Part shown: positions 27,595 to 36,501 of the stretch, in pieces
How the letters are laid out: every line of letters starts with the position of its first letter
Numbering within the stretch: the first letter of the stretch is position 1
NCBI RefSeq assembly: GCF_000419605.1
Contig: NZ_ATTI01000001.1
Coordinates: 190,001 to 254,000 of the forward strand
DNA length: 64,000 nucleotides
DNA from: Sphingomonas phyllosphaerae 5.2
Lineage (GTDB): Bacteria; Pseudomonadota; Alphaproteobacteria; Sphingomonadales; Sphingomonadaceae
Reading direction: 5' to 3'
Made by a program: the position numbers and the translations under genes
Notes under the pieces: model-generated
The model's database searches: none
Seen by the model: only the letters and a program-made list of their open reading frames with translations
Told to the model about the DNA's origin: nothing

Positions 27595-28073
27595 CCGTCT
27601 TCTTCACTGCCGACACGCACTTCGGCGACCATCGCACGATCAACATCCAGAAGCGCCCATTCGGCAGTGTCGCGGAGATGGACGCAGTGCTGATCGCCCG
27701 GTGGAATGCTGTCGTCGCCCCGGGCGACATCGTCTGGCACCTCGGTGATGTCGCGCGGCGTCCGGCCGACGTGCCGCCGTTGCTCGACCGTCTGCACGGC
27801 ACGAAACACCTGCTGCGCGGCAACAACGATCCCGACGCGGCGGCCGCGGCACCGGGATGGGCAAGCGTCGGCAGCTATGCGGAGCTCGAACTCGGCGGGC
27901 ACCGCCTCGTCCTGTGCCATTATCCTTTCCGCAGCTGGAACGGCCAGCACAAGCGTGCGCTGAACCTCCACGGGCACAGTCACGGGCGGTTGAAGCCGAT
28001 GCCGCGGCAGTTCGACGTCGGAGTCGACGTTCACGGCTTCGCGCCGGTGACGCTGACGCAATTGCTGGCCTGA
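27591..28073 (+). CDS. Metallophosphoesterase
   Basis: A 160-aa calcineurin-like phosphoesterase. Motifs in order: FTADTHFGD, WHLGDVARR, RGNNDPD, LCHYPFRSW and LHGHSHG. The usual GNHD is GNND here. The GTG start overlaps the stop of the spore photoproduct lyase gene, so the two are co-translated and perhaps linked in nucleic-acid repair. The substrate is unknown. Confidence 0.9.
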   Translation: MTVFFTADTHFGDHRTINIQKRPFGSVAEMDAVLIARWNAVVAPGDIVWHLGDVARRPADVPPLLDRLHGTKHLLRGNNDPDAAAAAPGWASVGSYAELELGGHRLVLCHYPFRSWNGQHKRALNLHGHSHGRLKPMPRQFDVGVDVHGFAPVTLTQLLA

Positions 28074-28110
28074 CCGAACGCGCGCGGGCGCACGCGCGAT
28101 ACCGGCGGGC

Positions 28111-28776
28111 TCAGCGATCCAGCGGTGAGTTCTCGAAACCGGCGAGCAGCGCGGCGACGTCGTCATACAGGGCGATCGCCCCTGCACCCGTCAGGGCATC
28201 ATCGTCGAACTTGCCGGAACGGACGGCGACGGCCCGGATATCGCATTTGGCGGCCGCCTCGATATCGTAGGGTGTGTCGCCGACGACGATCACCTCGGCG
28301 GGTGTCAGCGGCGCCAGCTTCTTCAGCGCAACGGCAAAAATGTCGGGTGCCGGCTTGGTCTTCTCGACGTCGTCGGACGTGGTCGAAACGCTGACGATCC
28401 CGCGTACGTCGAGCAGGTCGAGATAATGATCGAGCTCGTCCGACGACGCCGAGGACGCGAGAACGACCCGGCGGCCGCTGTCCGCGACCCTCATCAGCAG
28501 TGCGCGAGCCTCCGCGAAAGGCACGACGCGATCAAGGAAGCGCGACTTGAAGATCGTGCCATGTTCGTCGCCCATCCGCTCCTGCTCCGCCGCATCCGTT
28601 CCGGGAAGCAGGGTCGGCACGAGCATGTCGGTACCCTTGCCGATCTGGTCGTGGATCTGCTCCGCGGTGAAATGCGCACCGGCGTGCTCGAAGACCTCGT
28701 TCCAGGCCGCGACATGGTAATCGTTGCTGTCGACGAGCGTGCCGTCAATATCGAACAAGACTGCCTTGATGGTCAT
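28111..28776 (-). CDS. HAD-family hydrolase (beta-phosphoglucomutase/phosphatase-like)
   Basis: A 221-aa HAD enzyme of the cap-C1 type. FDIDGTLVDS holds the nucleophile and acid/base aspartates, LASSASSDELDHYL is motif II, KTKPAPDIF carries the Lys, and VVGDTPYDIEAA is motif IV. It probably dephosphorylates or isomerises a small phosphorylated sugar. It is convergent with the phosphoesterase gene and has no operon partner. Confidence 0.9.
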   Translation of the reverse strand: MTIKAVLFDIDGTLVDSNDYHVAAWNEVFEHAGAHFTAEQIHDQIGKGTDMLVPTLLPGTDAAEQERMGDEHGTIFKSRFLDRVVPFAEARALLMRVADSGRRVVLASSASSDELDHYLDLLDVRGIVSVSTTSDDVEKTKPAPDIFAVALKKLAPLTPAEVIVVGDTPYDIEAAAKCDIRAVAVRSGKFDDDALTGAGAIALYDDVAALLAGFENSPLDR

Positions 28777-28972
28777 TTCCGCGATGGCTCCTGCCTTGAT
28801 AGCCGAAGGCGCGGCGTTTCATGATCGGTTTTCGCGCTTCCTTGCCGCGCGGCCGTGCGCTGCCGACGCTTTGTAACAACGCGACTTCATGCGAGGCGCA
28901 CACCGGCCGGTCAGCTACGCTCCGGCCGGGCTGACGCGATCAAGCCCGTACCAGGGTCGGTGCGTCGTCCGG

Positions 28973-29113
28973 CTACGACTTGGCGGTTTGCACGCGCTGC
29001 GCGAAGGCGCGCTCGACGGGGGTCAGGCCGGCCATCGGATCGTCGTTGATACGGCGCCCGGCGGCGGGGGCGGCCTTGGCGTTCTTGAACAGGCTAAGGG
29101 TATTGCGGGTCAT
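28973..29113 (-). CDS. Small hypothetical protein (46 aa)
   Basis: A 46-aa basic protein beginning MTRNTLSLFKNAK and ending PVERAFAQRVQTAKS. It has a good ribosome site (AGAGGACGAA) and no membrane segment or known domain. It stands alone between a HAD gene and the hybrid kinase. Coding is supported by the ribosome site and a plausible amino-acid pattern only. Confidence 0.5.
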   Translation of the reverse strand: MTRNTLSLFKNAKAAPAAGRRINDDPMAGLTPVERAFAQRVQTAKS

Positions 29114-29480
29114 TTCGTCCTCTGGATCGCGCAGCGAGCGACACGTGGGCTGCCGCAGCGAAAACCGCGCGTCGCGGGCTTGGTTCCAGACGAGCCCCTG
29201 TCGGGCGCGACTGTCGCCGTCGTCGCCATGCCGCCTTCTCCGCAAAGGCGTAGGCAGGCCGGATTCCGGAGCCCCGCTGTTATGGATGGCGGTAGAGGCG
29301 GAGCCCCGGCTCGGGATCGGAGTGAAGGAAATCGGGCTATCCTGATTGTGATGTCAAGCTGTCCGATCGTACCCGAACGTCGATCCGCCCCGGTCTCCGC
29401 CGATGATGGCGCGCCCGACCCGATAATACCGGCCGCGCGATGCATCAGGTCACCGCGCGCCTCGATCACTCACGCGGCGA
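29114..29480. other. Gap without a recognisable gene
   Basis: No convincing coding frame, RNA or terminator. A short direct repeat CGGAGCCCCG occurs twice near 29270-29310. The overlapping frames read as shadows. Confidence 0.4.
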
Positions 29481-31829
29481 CTACGTGGAGACACCGCTCG
29501 ACAATGCCGACAGGCTCTCCGCGAGGTCGGCGCTGCGGAAGGGCTTCGTCAGCCGGGGGATATCGGGATCGATCCCCTCCGCTTCCGCATAGCCCGAGAC
29601 GATCAGCGTCCGTAACGTCGGGTGCTCGGCCTTCAGCTCGCGGACCAGTTGCGCGCCGGTCATCCCGGGCATCAGGTGATCGGTGACGAGCAGGTCTGGG
29701 GCGAGCCCGTCACGCACCATACGCAGCGCCTCTTCGGCAGAACCTGCCTCGACGACATCATAGCCGAGGTCCGCCAGCATGTGGGCCGTGCTCATGCGCA
29801 CCAGATCCTCGTCATCGACGAGAAGCGCGACCCCGCGCCCCTCGGGCAGCGCGTGCGGCTCGGCGGCGGGCTGATCGGCTTCAAGGGCGGACGTGCTGAT
29901 CGGCAGCCACAATTCGATCGTGGTGCCGCGGCCCGGCACGCTATCGATCGTCAGCGCGCCGCCGAGCTGGGCGGCGAGCCCATGGACCATCGACAAGCCC
30001 AGTCCGGTTCCCTTGCCGATCCCCTTGGTGGAGAAGAACGGCTCGACCGCACGCCGGCGCGTGTCCTCGTCCATGCCCTTGCCGGTGTCCGTCACGCCCA
30101 GCCGGACGTAATGGCCGCGGCGAAGGTTCGGTATCGGCTTGCGCACGCTCTCGCGCGTCGCCGCGATCGTCAGTTCGCCGCCGTCCTGCATCGCATCGCG
30201 TGCGTTCACGGCCAGATTGAGCAGCGCCATCTCGAGCTGGTTCGGATCGGCTTGCGCCGGCGGCAGGTCGGGTGCGAGATCGATGCGCAATTCGATGGTC
30301 GGCCCCACCGTCGACGAGATCAGGTCGACCATTCCACCGACCAGTTCCGGCAGGTCGACCGCGGTCGGCTGGAGGGGTTGGCGGCGGGCGAACGCGAGCA
30401 GGCGCTGGACGAGCGTCTTCGCGCGCTCGGCCGACTGCAAGGCGCCATCGATCAGGCGTCGCTCGCGCTCGCTGCCAAGCTCCTTGCGGTGGAGCATGTC
30501 CAGTGACCCGATGATCGGGGTCAGCAGATTGTTGAAGTCGTGCGCGACGCCACCGGTCAGGCTGCCCATCGCCTCCATCTTCTGGCTTTGCCGCAGGGCC
30601 TCCTGCGCCGCCTCCAGCTCGGCCTCGCGAGTCTTCATGTGGCTCAGGTCGCGTCCGACGGCAATGAAGTTGCGACCGTCCGGTTCGGGCGCGACCGTCC
30701 ATTCGACCGGTTTCCAGCCACCGTCGCGCATGGCGATGCGGTTCTCGAAGCGTGTCGGCTTGCCGCTCTCCGACATCGCCGCGATCGCCTCCAGCGTGGC
30801 CGCGGCGTCGTCCGGGTGCATGAACGTGGCGTAACCGCGCGACAGCAGTTCTTCCTCGGTCCAGCCGAGCGACCATCCCCACGCCGGGCTGACCGCCGAC
30901 ATCATCCCCGAGAAATCGGCGCGCGTCAGCATGTCCGGCGACAGGTTCCAAAGCTGGTCGCGCTCCGCCGAACGCGCGGCGACCAGCGCCTCAAGCGTCT
31001 CGTTCATCTCCTGCAACCGCAGTTCGGCGCTACGCCGCGCGGTGATATCGCTGAAAAGGATCGCCACCCGCCGTTCTCCCGGCGCGCCGACCCGGAACGC
31101 ATGGACGTCCCACCAGCGGCCCAGCGCCGCCGATCCTTGTTCGAAGCGATCCGCGACGCCGCTGGTCGCGACCTCACCGTACAAGTCGAACCAATGCTGT
31201 TCGTGATCGGGAACGATGTCGCGCATCCGGCGCCCGGCGGGGTCGAAGCCGGCCTGTCGTTCGAAGGCGGGATTTGCCTCGATGAACAGATAGTCGACCG
31301 GGCGTCCGTCGGCATCGAAGATCATCTCGACGATGCAGAAGCCGACCTCAATATTCTCGAACAGCGTCCGATAACGCGTTTCGCTTTGCTGGAGCGCGAG
31401 CAGGCGCGCGCGGGCTTCATACTGGCGTTTGCGGGCGCGGATCGCGGAGCGCGCGAGGCTGACGAGCGTCGTCGGATGGAACGGCCGCTCCAGGAACGTG
31501 ACGTTGCCGAGCACGTCGAGGTGTCGCGCCGCCGCCGGGTTGCGCTCCAGCCCGCCGCCGCGCCGCGTGAGCAGGATGATCGGCAGGTCGGACCATTCCT
31601 CCTGCGCCGCCAGCCAGTCGGAGAACGGCGCGAGGTCGGCGGTGGCGATCGCTTCCTCGGTCATCACGACCAGCCCGGCGCCCTGATCCAGCCGCTCGAT
31701 CAAGGCCGTCAGCGACGGGCAGGCGGCCGTGTCGAGTGCCGCCTCCGACAATATTCCGGTCGCGATCGCCGCGTCGCGCCCGAGCGGCGCAAGCACCAGC
31801 GCGCATTCCGAAACCGTGGTGCGCTTCAC
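29481..31829 (-). CDS. Hybrid sensor histidine kinase/response regulator with PAS domains
   Basis: A 782-aa soluble kinase. Order: a degenerate receiver-like domain (about 1-130), PAS (about 150-270), PAS/PAC (about 295-410), HisKA with GGVAHDFNNLLTPIIGSLD, HATPase with NLAVNARDAMQDGG and GKGTGLGLSMVHG, and a C-terminal receiver with LLVDDEDLVRM, LVTDHLMPGMTG and LTKPF. The GTG start overlaps the stop of the KaiC-like gene (GTGA), so the two form an operon. No DNA-binding output is present, so it must signal through a partner regulator not seen here. Confidence 0.93.
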   Translation of the reverse strand: MKRTTVSECALVLAPLGRDAAIATGILSEAALDTAACPSLTALIERLDQGAGLVVMTEEAIATADLAPFSDWLAAQEEWSDLPIILLTRRGGGLERNPAAARHLDVLGNVTFLERPFHPTTLVSLARSAIRARKRQYEARARLLALQQSETRYRTLFENIEVGFCIVEMIFDADGRPVDYLFIEANPAFERQAGFDPAGRRMRDIVPDHEQHWFDLYGEVATSGVADRFEQGSAALGRWWDVHAFRVGAPGERRVAILFSDITARRSAELRLQEMNETLEALVAARSAERDQLWNLSPDMLTRADFSGMMSAVSPAWGWSLGWTEEELLSRGYATFMHPDDAAATLEAIAAMSESGKPTRFENRIAMRDGGWKPVEWTVAPEPDGRNFIAVGRDLSHMKTREAELEAAQEALRQSQKMEAMGSLTGGVAHDFNNLLTPIIGSLDMLHRKELGSERERRLIDGALQSAERAKTLVQRLLAFARRQPLQPTAVDLPELVGGMVDLISSTVGPTIELRIDLAPDLPPAQADPNQLEMALLNLAVNARDAMQDGGELTIAATRESVRKPIPNLRRGHYVRLGVTDTGKGMDEDTRRRAVEPFFSTKGIGKGTGLGLSMVHGLAAQLGGALTIDSVPGRGTTIELWLPISTSALEADQPAAEPHALPEGRGVALLVDDEDLVRMSTAHMLADLGYDVVEAGSAEEALRMVRDGLAPDLLVTDHLMPGMTGAQLVRELKAEHPTLRTLIVSGYAEAEGIDPDIPRLTKPFRSADLAESLSALSSGVST

Positions 31830-33312
31830 GCGACCTCGCTCTCCAGCAGGTCCACCGGGCCGTGCAGCACCGGCACGCCGCGAAGCACCCCCTGGAACTT
31901 CGTCAACGGTGCGCCAAGCGTGATCCCGTCGCTGCCGATCCGATATTCGCGAATTGTGTTCTCATGCGGCCCCGTGCGTTTCTTTACGATCGATATCGCG
32001 CGCCTGACGCGTCCCAATGCCTCGAAATATCGCAACAGAATGACGGTATCGGCCAGATACGTGACGTCGACCGGGGTCTTCATGTCGCCGACCAGCCCGT
32101 GCTGCGCCACGGTCAGAAACGTCGTCGCACCTTGCCGGTTAAGATACTGGAGAAGTTCGTGAACGTGCAGGATCAACGCCTGCTCGCCCGGCATCGCGGC
32201 CTGGTAGCCGTTGAGGCTGTCGATCACGACGGTGCGCGCGCCCTGCTCCTCGACGCAGCGGCGGACACGCGACGAAAATTCGCCGGGAGATAATTCAGCA
32301 GCATCAACCTGTTGCAGCAGCAGCGAACCATCGTCGACCATCGCCTGCAAGTCGATATTCAGCCCTTTCGCACGCTGGATCAGCAGGCCGATTTCCTCGT
32401 CGAATACGAACATCGCCGCACGCTCGCCGCGCGCGACCGCAGTCCGGATGAAGGTCAGCGCGATCGAGCTCTTGCCCGTACCCGCCGGGCCAAGTACCAG
32501 GACACTTGATCCGCGCTCGATCCCGCCGCCGAGCAGTGCATTCAGCTCCGGCGAGTCTGCCGTCATCGGGGAGCGGTCGAAGTTGGTCTTGTGCTCCGCC
32601 GAGATCAGGCGCGGATAGACGCAGACGCCGCCGGTCTCGATTGTGATGTCATGGTACCCGCCGCGGAAACGCCGGCCACGATACTTGACGACACGCAGCC
32701 GCCGCCGTTCCGCGCCATATTCAGGCGCGAGTTCCTCAAGGCGGATCACGCCATGCGCCACCGAGTGCACCGTCTTGTCATTGGCATCGGTAGTCAAGTC
32801 GTCGAGCATCAGCACGGTCGCGTTGCTCTTGGCGAAATAATGCTTGAGCGCGAGGATCTGCCGCCGATACCGCAGCGAGCTTTGCGCCAGCAGACGGATC
32901 TCGGAAAGGCTGTCGAGGACCACGCGATCTGGCTGAACGCGTTCAATACCTCGAAAATACGCCTGGTCGTCTCGCCGAGTTCCAGGTCTGACGAATAGAG
33001 CAGGCTCTGCTGCTGGTCTTCGTCGAGGAGGTTTTCCGGCGGGATCAGCTCGTAGATTTCCAACCCCGCCAGGTCCAGACCGTGCGAGGCCGCGGCGGCC
33101 CGCAACTCGTCCTCCGTCTCCGACAGGGTCACGTACAGGCACCGCTCACCCGCCTCGGCGCCGGTGATCAGAAAACGCAGCGCGATCGTGGTCTTGCCCG
33201 TGCCGGGGCTTCCTTCGAGCAGGAAGGTGCGCGCACGGTCGAGCCCGCCGGCGAGGACGTCGTCGAGCCCCGCTATCCCCGTCTGTGCGTCTTTTGAACT
33301 CGTCGCGGGCAA
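31826..33312 (-). pseudogene. KaiC-like RecA-fold ATPase, frameshifted
   Basis: A two-domain KaiC-type ATPase, about 495 aa when repaired. The first P-loop is GSPGTGKTT and the second GPAGTGKSS, with VVIDSLNGYQAAMPGE as a Walker B region. The frame breaks at about 32939: the first part reads IFEVLNAF, while the correct continuation VQPDRVVLDSLSEIRLL is in another frame. One inserted base there restores a full-length protein. It is either a recent mutation or a sequencing error. The probable start is a TTG at 33312 behind GGAGATGGGA. Such proteins are often co-encoded with hybrid kinases, as here. Confidence 0.85.
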
Positions 33313-33425
33313 ATCCCATCTCCACCGTCTGTGCGGGTTGAATGACCGTCGTAGCACAGCCTGCCACGACAATCGTTACGACAGATCAAGCGCCTGTGGT
33401 CACCAACGGGGACGCTCGGTGCCGC

Positions 33426-34796
33426 TCAATCGATCGACCATTCCCATAATCCCGCACCGGGTGTCGCAACCGTCAGCCGTAAGTAGCGCGCGGTGACAGC
33501 ATGGCGCAGCATTATCGGCGAACCGGAACGCTCGCGCGGCGCGGCCAGCCGCGTCCATCGTTTGCCGTCGCGTGACGCCTCGATCGCGTAGCGGTAGCTG
33601 CGTGTCGCGAATTCGGGACGCAGGCGGCTGCCCTTCACCTGGCGGACGCTGCCGAGGTCGGCGGTGAGCGTCCCGACCGCGTTCGCCGGCGCGCGCCACA
33701 GCGTCGCGTAATTGTCGTCGGCGGCATGCGCCCCATCGCCGACCGGCTGCCAGCGCAGGCCGCGGTCGCGCGCGGCGGCAAAGCCCGCGACCGCGCTGCC
33801 ATGCGTCGGACGTACCGGCGCCAACGTACCGTCACGCCGGATCGTCAGCCGATCGACCGCCACCTGCCGCAGCACCGCGTCGCCGTGTTGAGGCCATGGC
33901 AGCGCCTGGCGGTGGTAGAGGATGTAGCTGGCGCTCCCCGAGCGGAAGATCGCGTGGTGCCCGGGACTGACGATGTCGCGCGCCGCGTCGGTCTGCAGGA
34001 TCGGGCTGTCGGCGGCTTCCTTGAACGGCCCGAACGGGGTCGCGCCGACGGCATAACGGACCTTGTAGGTGTCTCTGGTGGTGTTGCCGTCGCTGTAGGT
34101 CAGCAGGTAGCGACCATGCGCCTTCATCATGAACGGCCCCTCGAAATAGTTCGCGGGCGTCACGTCGCGCGGGGTGCCGTCGAACGTCACCATATCCGGC
34201 TTCAGCCTGACGACGAAGCAATGGCCGTTGACCCAGTTCAGCCCCGATCCCCAGTAGAGATACGCCCGGCCGTCATCGTCCACGAACGCCTCGGCGTCGA
34301 TCATGTGATACGCCGGGGCAAAATCGCGTTTGATCAAGGGCTTTCCGCCGTTCGCATCGCGCCACGGCCCTGCCGGCGAGGGGGCGCTGCCGACCCACAC
34401 CTCGCTGCCCACCGAGACGTACATGTACCAGCGCCCGTTCACGGCGCGCACGACCGATGGCGCCCAGACCTTGGAATCGCCGGAGGTCGGGCTGGTTGCG
34501 GCGCGCTTGGTCGGCCATTCCGGCGTCGAGAAGCGCCAGTCGCGCCCGTTGTCCGACGTCCACAGCCCCAGCCGATCGTCGCCCCACGGATCGATCGTCG
34601 CGAAGACGTACCAGCGCCCGCCGTCGCGGACGATCGACGGGTCGGCGAAATAGCCCGGCAACAGCGGGTTCGAGGCCCCGGCTGCATCCCACCGCGGCGG
34701 CTCGTCCGCGGCCAGCGTCAGCGGGGCGGCGAGCAGCAGCAGCGCAGGCGCCCAACGGCGCAGGCGATCGGTCAGGCGGCAGGTGAGGCGGGGCAT
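33426..34796 (-). CDS. Secreted GH43-like glycosidase with a C-terminal discoidin-like module
   Basis: A 456-aa exported five-blade beta-propeller hydrolase. The signal peptide ends near LTLAADE. The three GH43 acidic motifs are present: FADPSIVRD (base), MIDAEAFVD (pKa modulator) and YFEGPFMM (acid). From about residue 325 a discoidin/CBM32-like domain follows (LWRAPANAVGTLTADLGSV, then YRYAIEASRDGKRWTRL). GH43 enzymes release arabinose or xylose, or cut arabinan or galactan. It overlaps the upstream GH30 gene by 25 bp and shares its operator. Confidence 0.9.
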   Translation of the reverse strand: MPRLTCRLTDRLRRWAPALLLLAAPLTLAADEPPRWDAAGASNPLLPGYFADPSIVRDGGRWYVFATIDPWGDDRLGLWTSDNGRDWRFSTPEWPTKRAATSPTSGDSKVWAPSVVRAVNGRWYMYVSVGSEVWVGSAPSPAGPWRDANGGKPLIKRDFAPAYHMIDAEAFVDDDGRAYLYWGSGLNWVNGHCFVVRLKPDMVTFDGTPRDVTPANYFEGPFMMKAHGRYLLTYSDGNTTRDTYKVRYAVGATPFGPFKEAADSPILQTDAARDIVSPGHHAIFRSGSASYILYHRQALPWPQHGDAVLRQVAVDRLTIRRDGTLAPVRPTHGSAVAGFAAARDRGLRWQPVGDGAHAADDNYATLWRAPANAVGTLTADLGSVRQVKGSRLRPEFATRSYRYAIEASRDGKRWTRLAAPRERSGSPIMLRHAVTARYLRLTVATPGAGLWEWSID

Positions 34797-36256
34797 GGCA
34801 AGTCCTTCCCGGCGCCGCGGCGCAGGATCAGTGTGACAACGGCGCGCGGCGGCGCGATCGTGCCGGGAACGCAGGCAGCGTCGTGCGCAGCGTCGGTGAC
34901 AACCATCCGCGCCCGCCAGCCTGGTGGCAGCGTCAGTTGCCGCGGATTGAGCCCGGGGTTGACGTGCACCAACACCAGCCGCCGTCCGTCGGGCGACATC
35001 GCACCGGCAGTATCGAGATCGTCGACCGAGACCAGGCGGTCGCCCGGCCGGATGTAGCGGCTGAACTGCGCCATCGCCCAGTATTTGCGCGTGACGTGGA
35101 TCGCGTGCGCGGCGCCGGGGGACGCCCGCAGGTCGGCCTTCACCAGCCCCCAGTTCGACCCCTTGCCGCCGTCGCGCGTGCTGAGGTCCTCCACCGCCTG
35201 CCAGAACACCCAGGCGGCAGGCTCAAGTCGCTTGAGATCGAGCACGATATGCTCGGCCATCGCCAGCGGCGAGGCCATGCCGTCGAAGCTCTCCGGGTCC
35301 TTGTCGAGCGGGGCGTCGTTCTCGCTCATCCACAAGCGGATGTTCGCGGCACGCGCGGCGTCGCGAACGCCGGTCTGGTTGATGTTGCCATAGCTGTGGA
35401 CGTTCAACTGGCCGATCCGCGCGCGCGTCGATGCCGGATAGCCGGCCCAATCGGCCAGGAAGAGGACCGAGTTGGTCTCGTCGGGTGCGGCCACAACGGT
35501 CGTCAACCCGCGCGCGCGCAGCGCCGCGTCGGTCGCGTCGATCATCGCCGCCTGCCGCGCCGGGCTCCAGTGTGCCCCTTCCTGCTTGTTGGCGGCGAAC
35601 CAGTAATCGGTGTTGGGCTCGTTGACTGGCGACAGGGTGCGAAAGGTGATGCGATGCCGCTTCTGCAATTCATCGACGCTGCGCGCGAGATAGGCGGCGA
35701 ACGGCGCCTCGAAGCCGGGGCGGAGATTGTCGTCGGTGGCTTTCTCCGCACCCGACACACGCCCGGAAACGGTCATGAACCACGGTGGAGAGTTCGAGAA
35801 CGCCTCGAAGATCGGCGCCTTCACGCGGGTGCGGATCGCGTCGAGCCACCAGCGCTGGCGCTTGTCCTGCGACCAGTCCCACATCGCCGGATCGTCGGCG
35901 CGCCACCAGTCCCTGCCCTGCGCGCCGGCGGGTTGCTGCCAGAAACCGGGCACCGCGCCGCCGGGGCGGAGATACGGTGGCGTACCGGCAGCGTTGCCGC
36001 CACCGATGTTATAGCGGGCGATCGTCCAGCCGAGCCCGTCCTTGCCGTAGAACAGGTCGGCCAGCCGCTCCCGCTCTGTATCGGGCCACCCGCCCGTGAC
36101 GTCCGCGAACCACGCGAGCGCGGTGCCCCACCCCTCGAACACGGTCGATGGGCGCTCCACCGCCGGATGCAACGTGACCGTGACCGGGCGTTCCTGCGCG
36201 GCGCAAGGCGTCGCAAACACCGCCAGGAGCGCGGCGAGGCGAGGAATGCGGATCAT
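34772..36256 (-). CDS. Secreted GH30-like glycoside hydrolase
   Basis: A 494-aa exported clan GH-A enzyme. Signal peptide of about 20 residues (to FATPCAAQ). FEGWGTALAWFADVTGGW near the N-terminus is typical of GH30. LSPVNEPNTDYW holds the acid/base Glu and LWMSENDAPL the nucleophile Glu. The sequence feel is closest to endo-beta-1,6-galactanase-like members, but subfamily is uncertain. A large palindrome overlaps its ribosome site (GGGAGAAG). Together with GH43 it likely attacks an arabinogalactan- or xylan-like plant polymer outside the inner membrane. Confidence 0.88.
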   Translation of the reverse strand: MIRIPRLAALLAVFATPCAAQERPVTVTLHPAVERPSTVFEGWGTALAWFADVTGGWPDTERERLADLFYGKDGLGWTIARYNIGGGNAAGTPPYLRPGGAVPGFWQQPAGAQGRDWWRADDPAMWDWSQDKRQRWWLDAIRTRVKAPIFEAFSNSPPWFMTVSGRVSGAEKATDDNLRPGFEAPFAAYLARSVDELQKRHRITFRTLSPVNEPNTDYWFAANKQEGAHWSPARQAAMIDATDAALRARGLTTVVAAPDETNSVLFLADWAGYPASTRARIGQLNVHSYGNINQTGVRDAARAANIRLWMSENDAPLDKDPESFDGMASPLAMAEHIVLDLKRLEPAAWVFWQAVEDLSTRDGGKGSNWGLVKADLRASPGAAHAIHVTRKYWAMAQFSRYIRPGDRLVSVDDLDTAGAMSPDGRRLVLVHVNPGLNPRQLTLPPGWRARMVVTDAAHDAACVPGTIAPPRAVVTLILRRGAGKDLPCPASPAA

Positions 36257-36261
36257 CTTCT

Positions 36262-36290
36262 CTCCCGGTTTTGTATGACAATACCGGGAG
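36262..36290 (-). promoter_or_regulatory. 29-bp palindromic operator (GntR/FadR type) over the GH30 ribosome site
   Basis: CTCCCGG and CCGGGAG flank a core TTGTATGACAA centred on 36276. The core fits the FadR-subfamily GntR consensus TNGTNNNACNA exactly, and 12 of 14 base pairs of the full palindrome match. Its gene-proximal arm is the ribosome site of the GH30 gene, 6 nt from the ATG. A bound repressor would block transcription there. No GntR gene is in the window. Confidence 0.7.
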
Positions 36291-36323
36291 CCAGGAGCGG
36301 GTCAAGCGATCGACGCTGCACGC

Positions 36324-36466
36324 GGCGGGATCGACATTCAGCGCTTCACGGGTGCCGTACTGCTGGGAGACGAAGACGATCGATCCGTTCGGGCGAACCG
36401 CGCTCCTACGGTCCGGCAGGCGTGCTCCCCCCAACCCGTCGTTGCTTCGCTGCGCTCGCGACGACG
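36324..36466 (-). repeat. Composite dispersed repeat, copy 2 (inverted)
   Basis: The reverse complement repeats the blocks of copy 1: a palindrome with GCGAGCGCAGCGAAGCAA, then CGTAGGAGCGCGGTTCGCCC, then GGCACCCGTGAAGCGCTGAA with following bases. The last two blocks differ from copy 1 at only a few positions, while the DNA between them has diverged. It fills the gap between the penicillin-binding protein and GH30 genes. Confidence 0.75.
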
Positions 36467-36501
36467 GCGAACGCAGGGAACCGGCGGGATGTTGAACGGC
36501 C

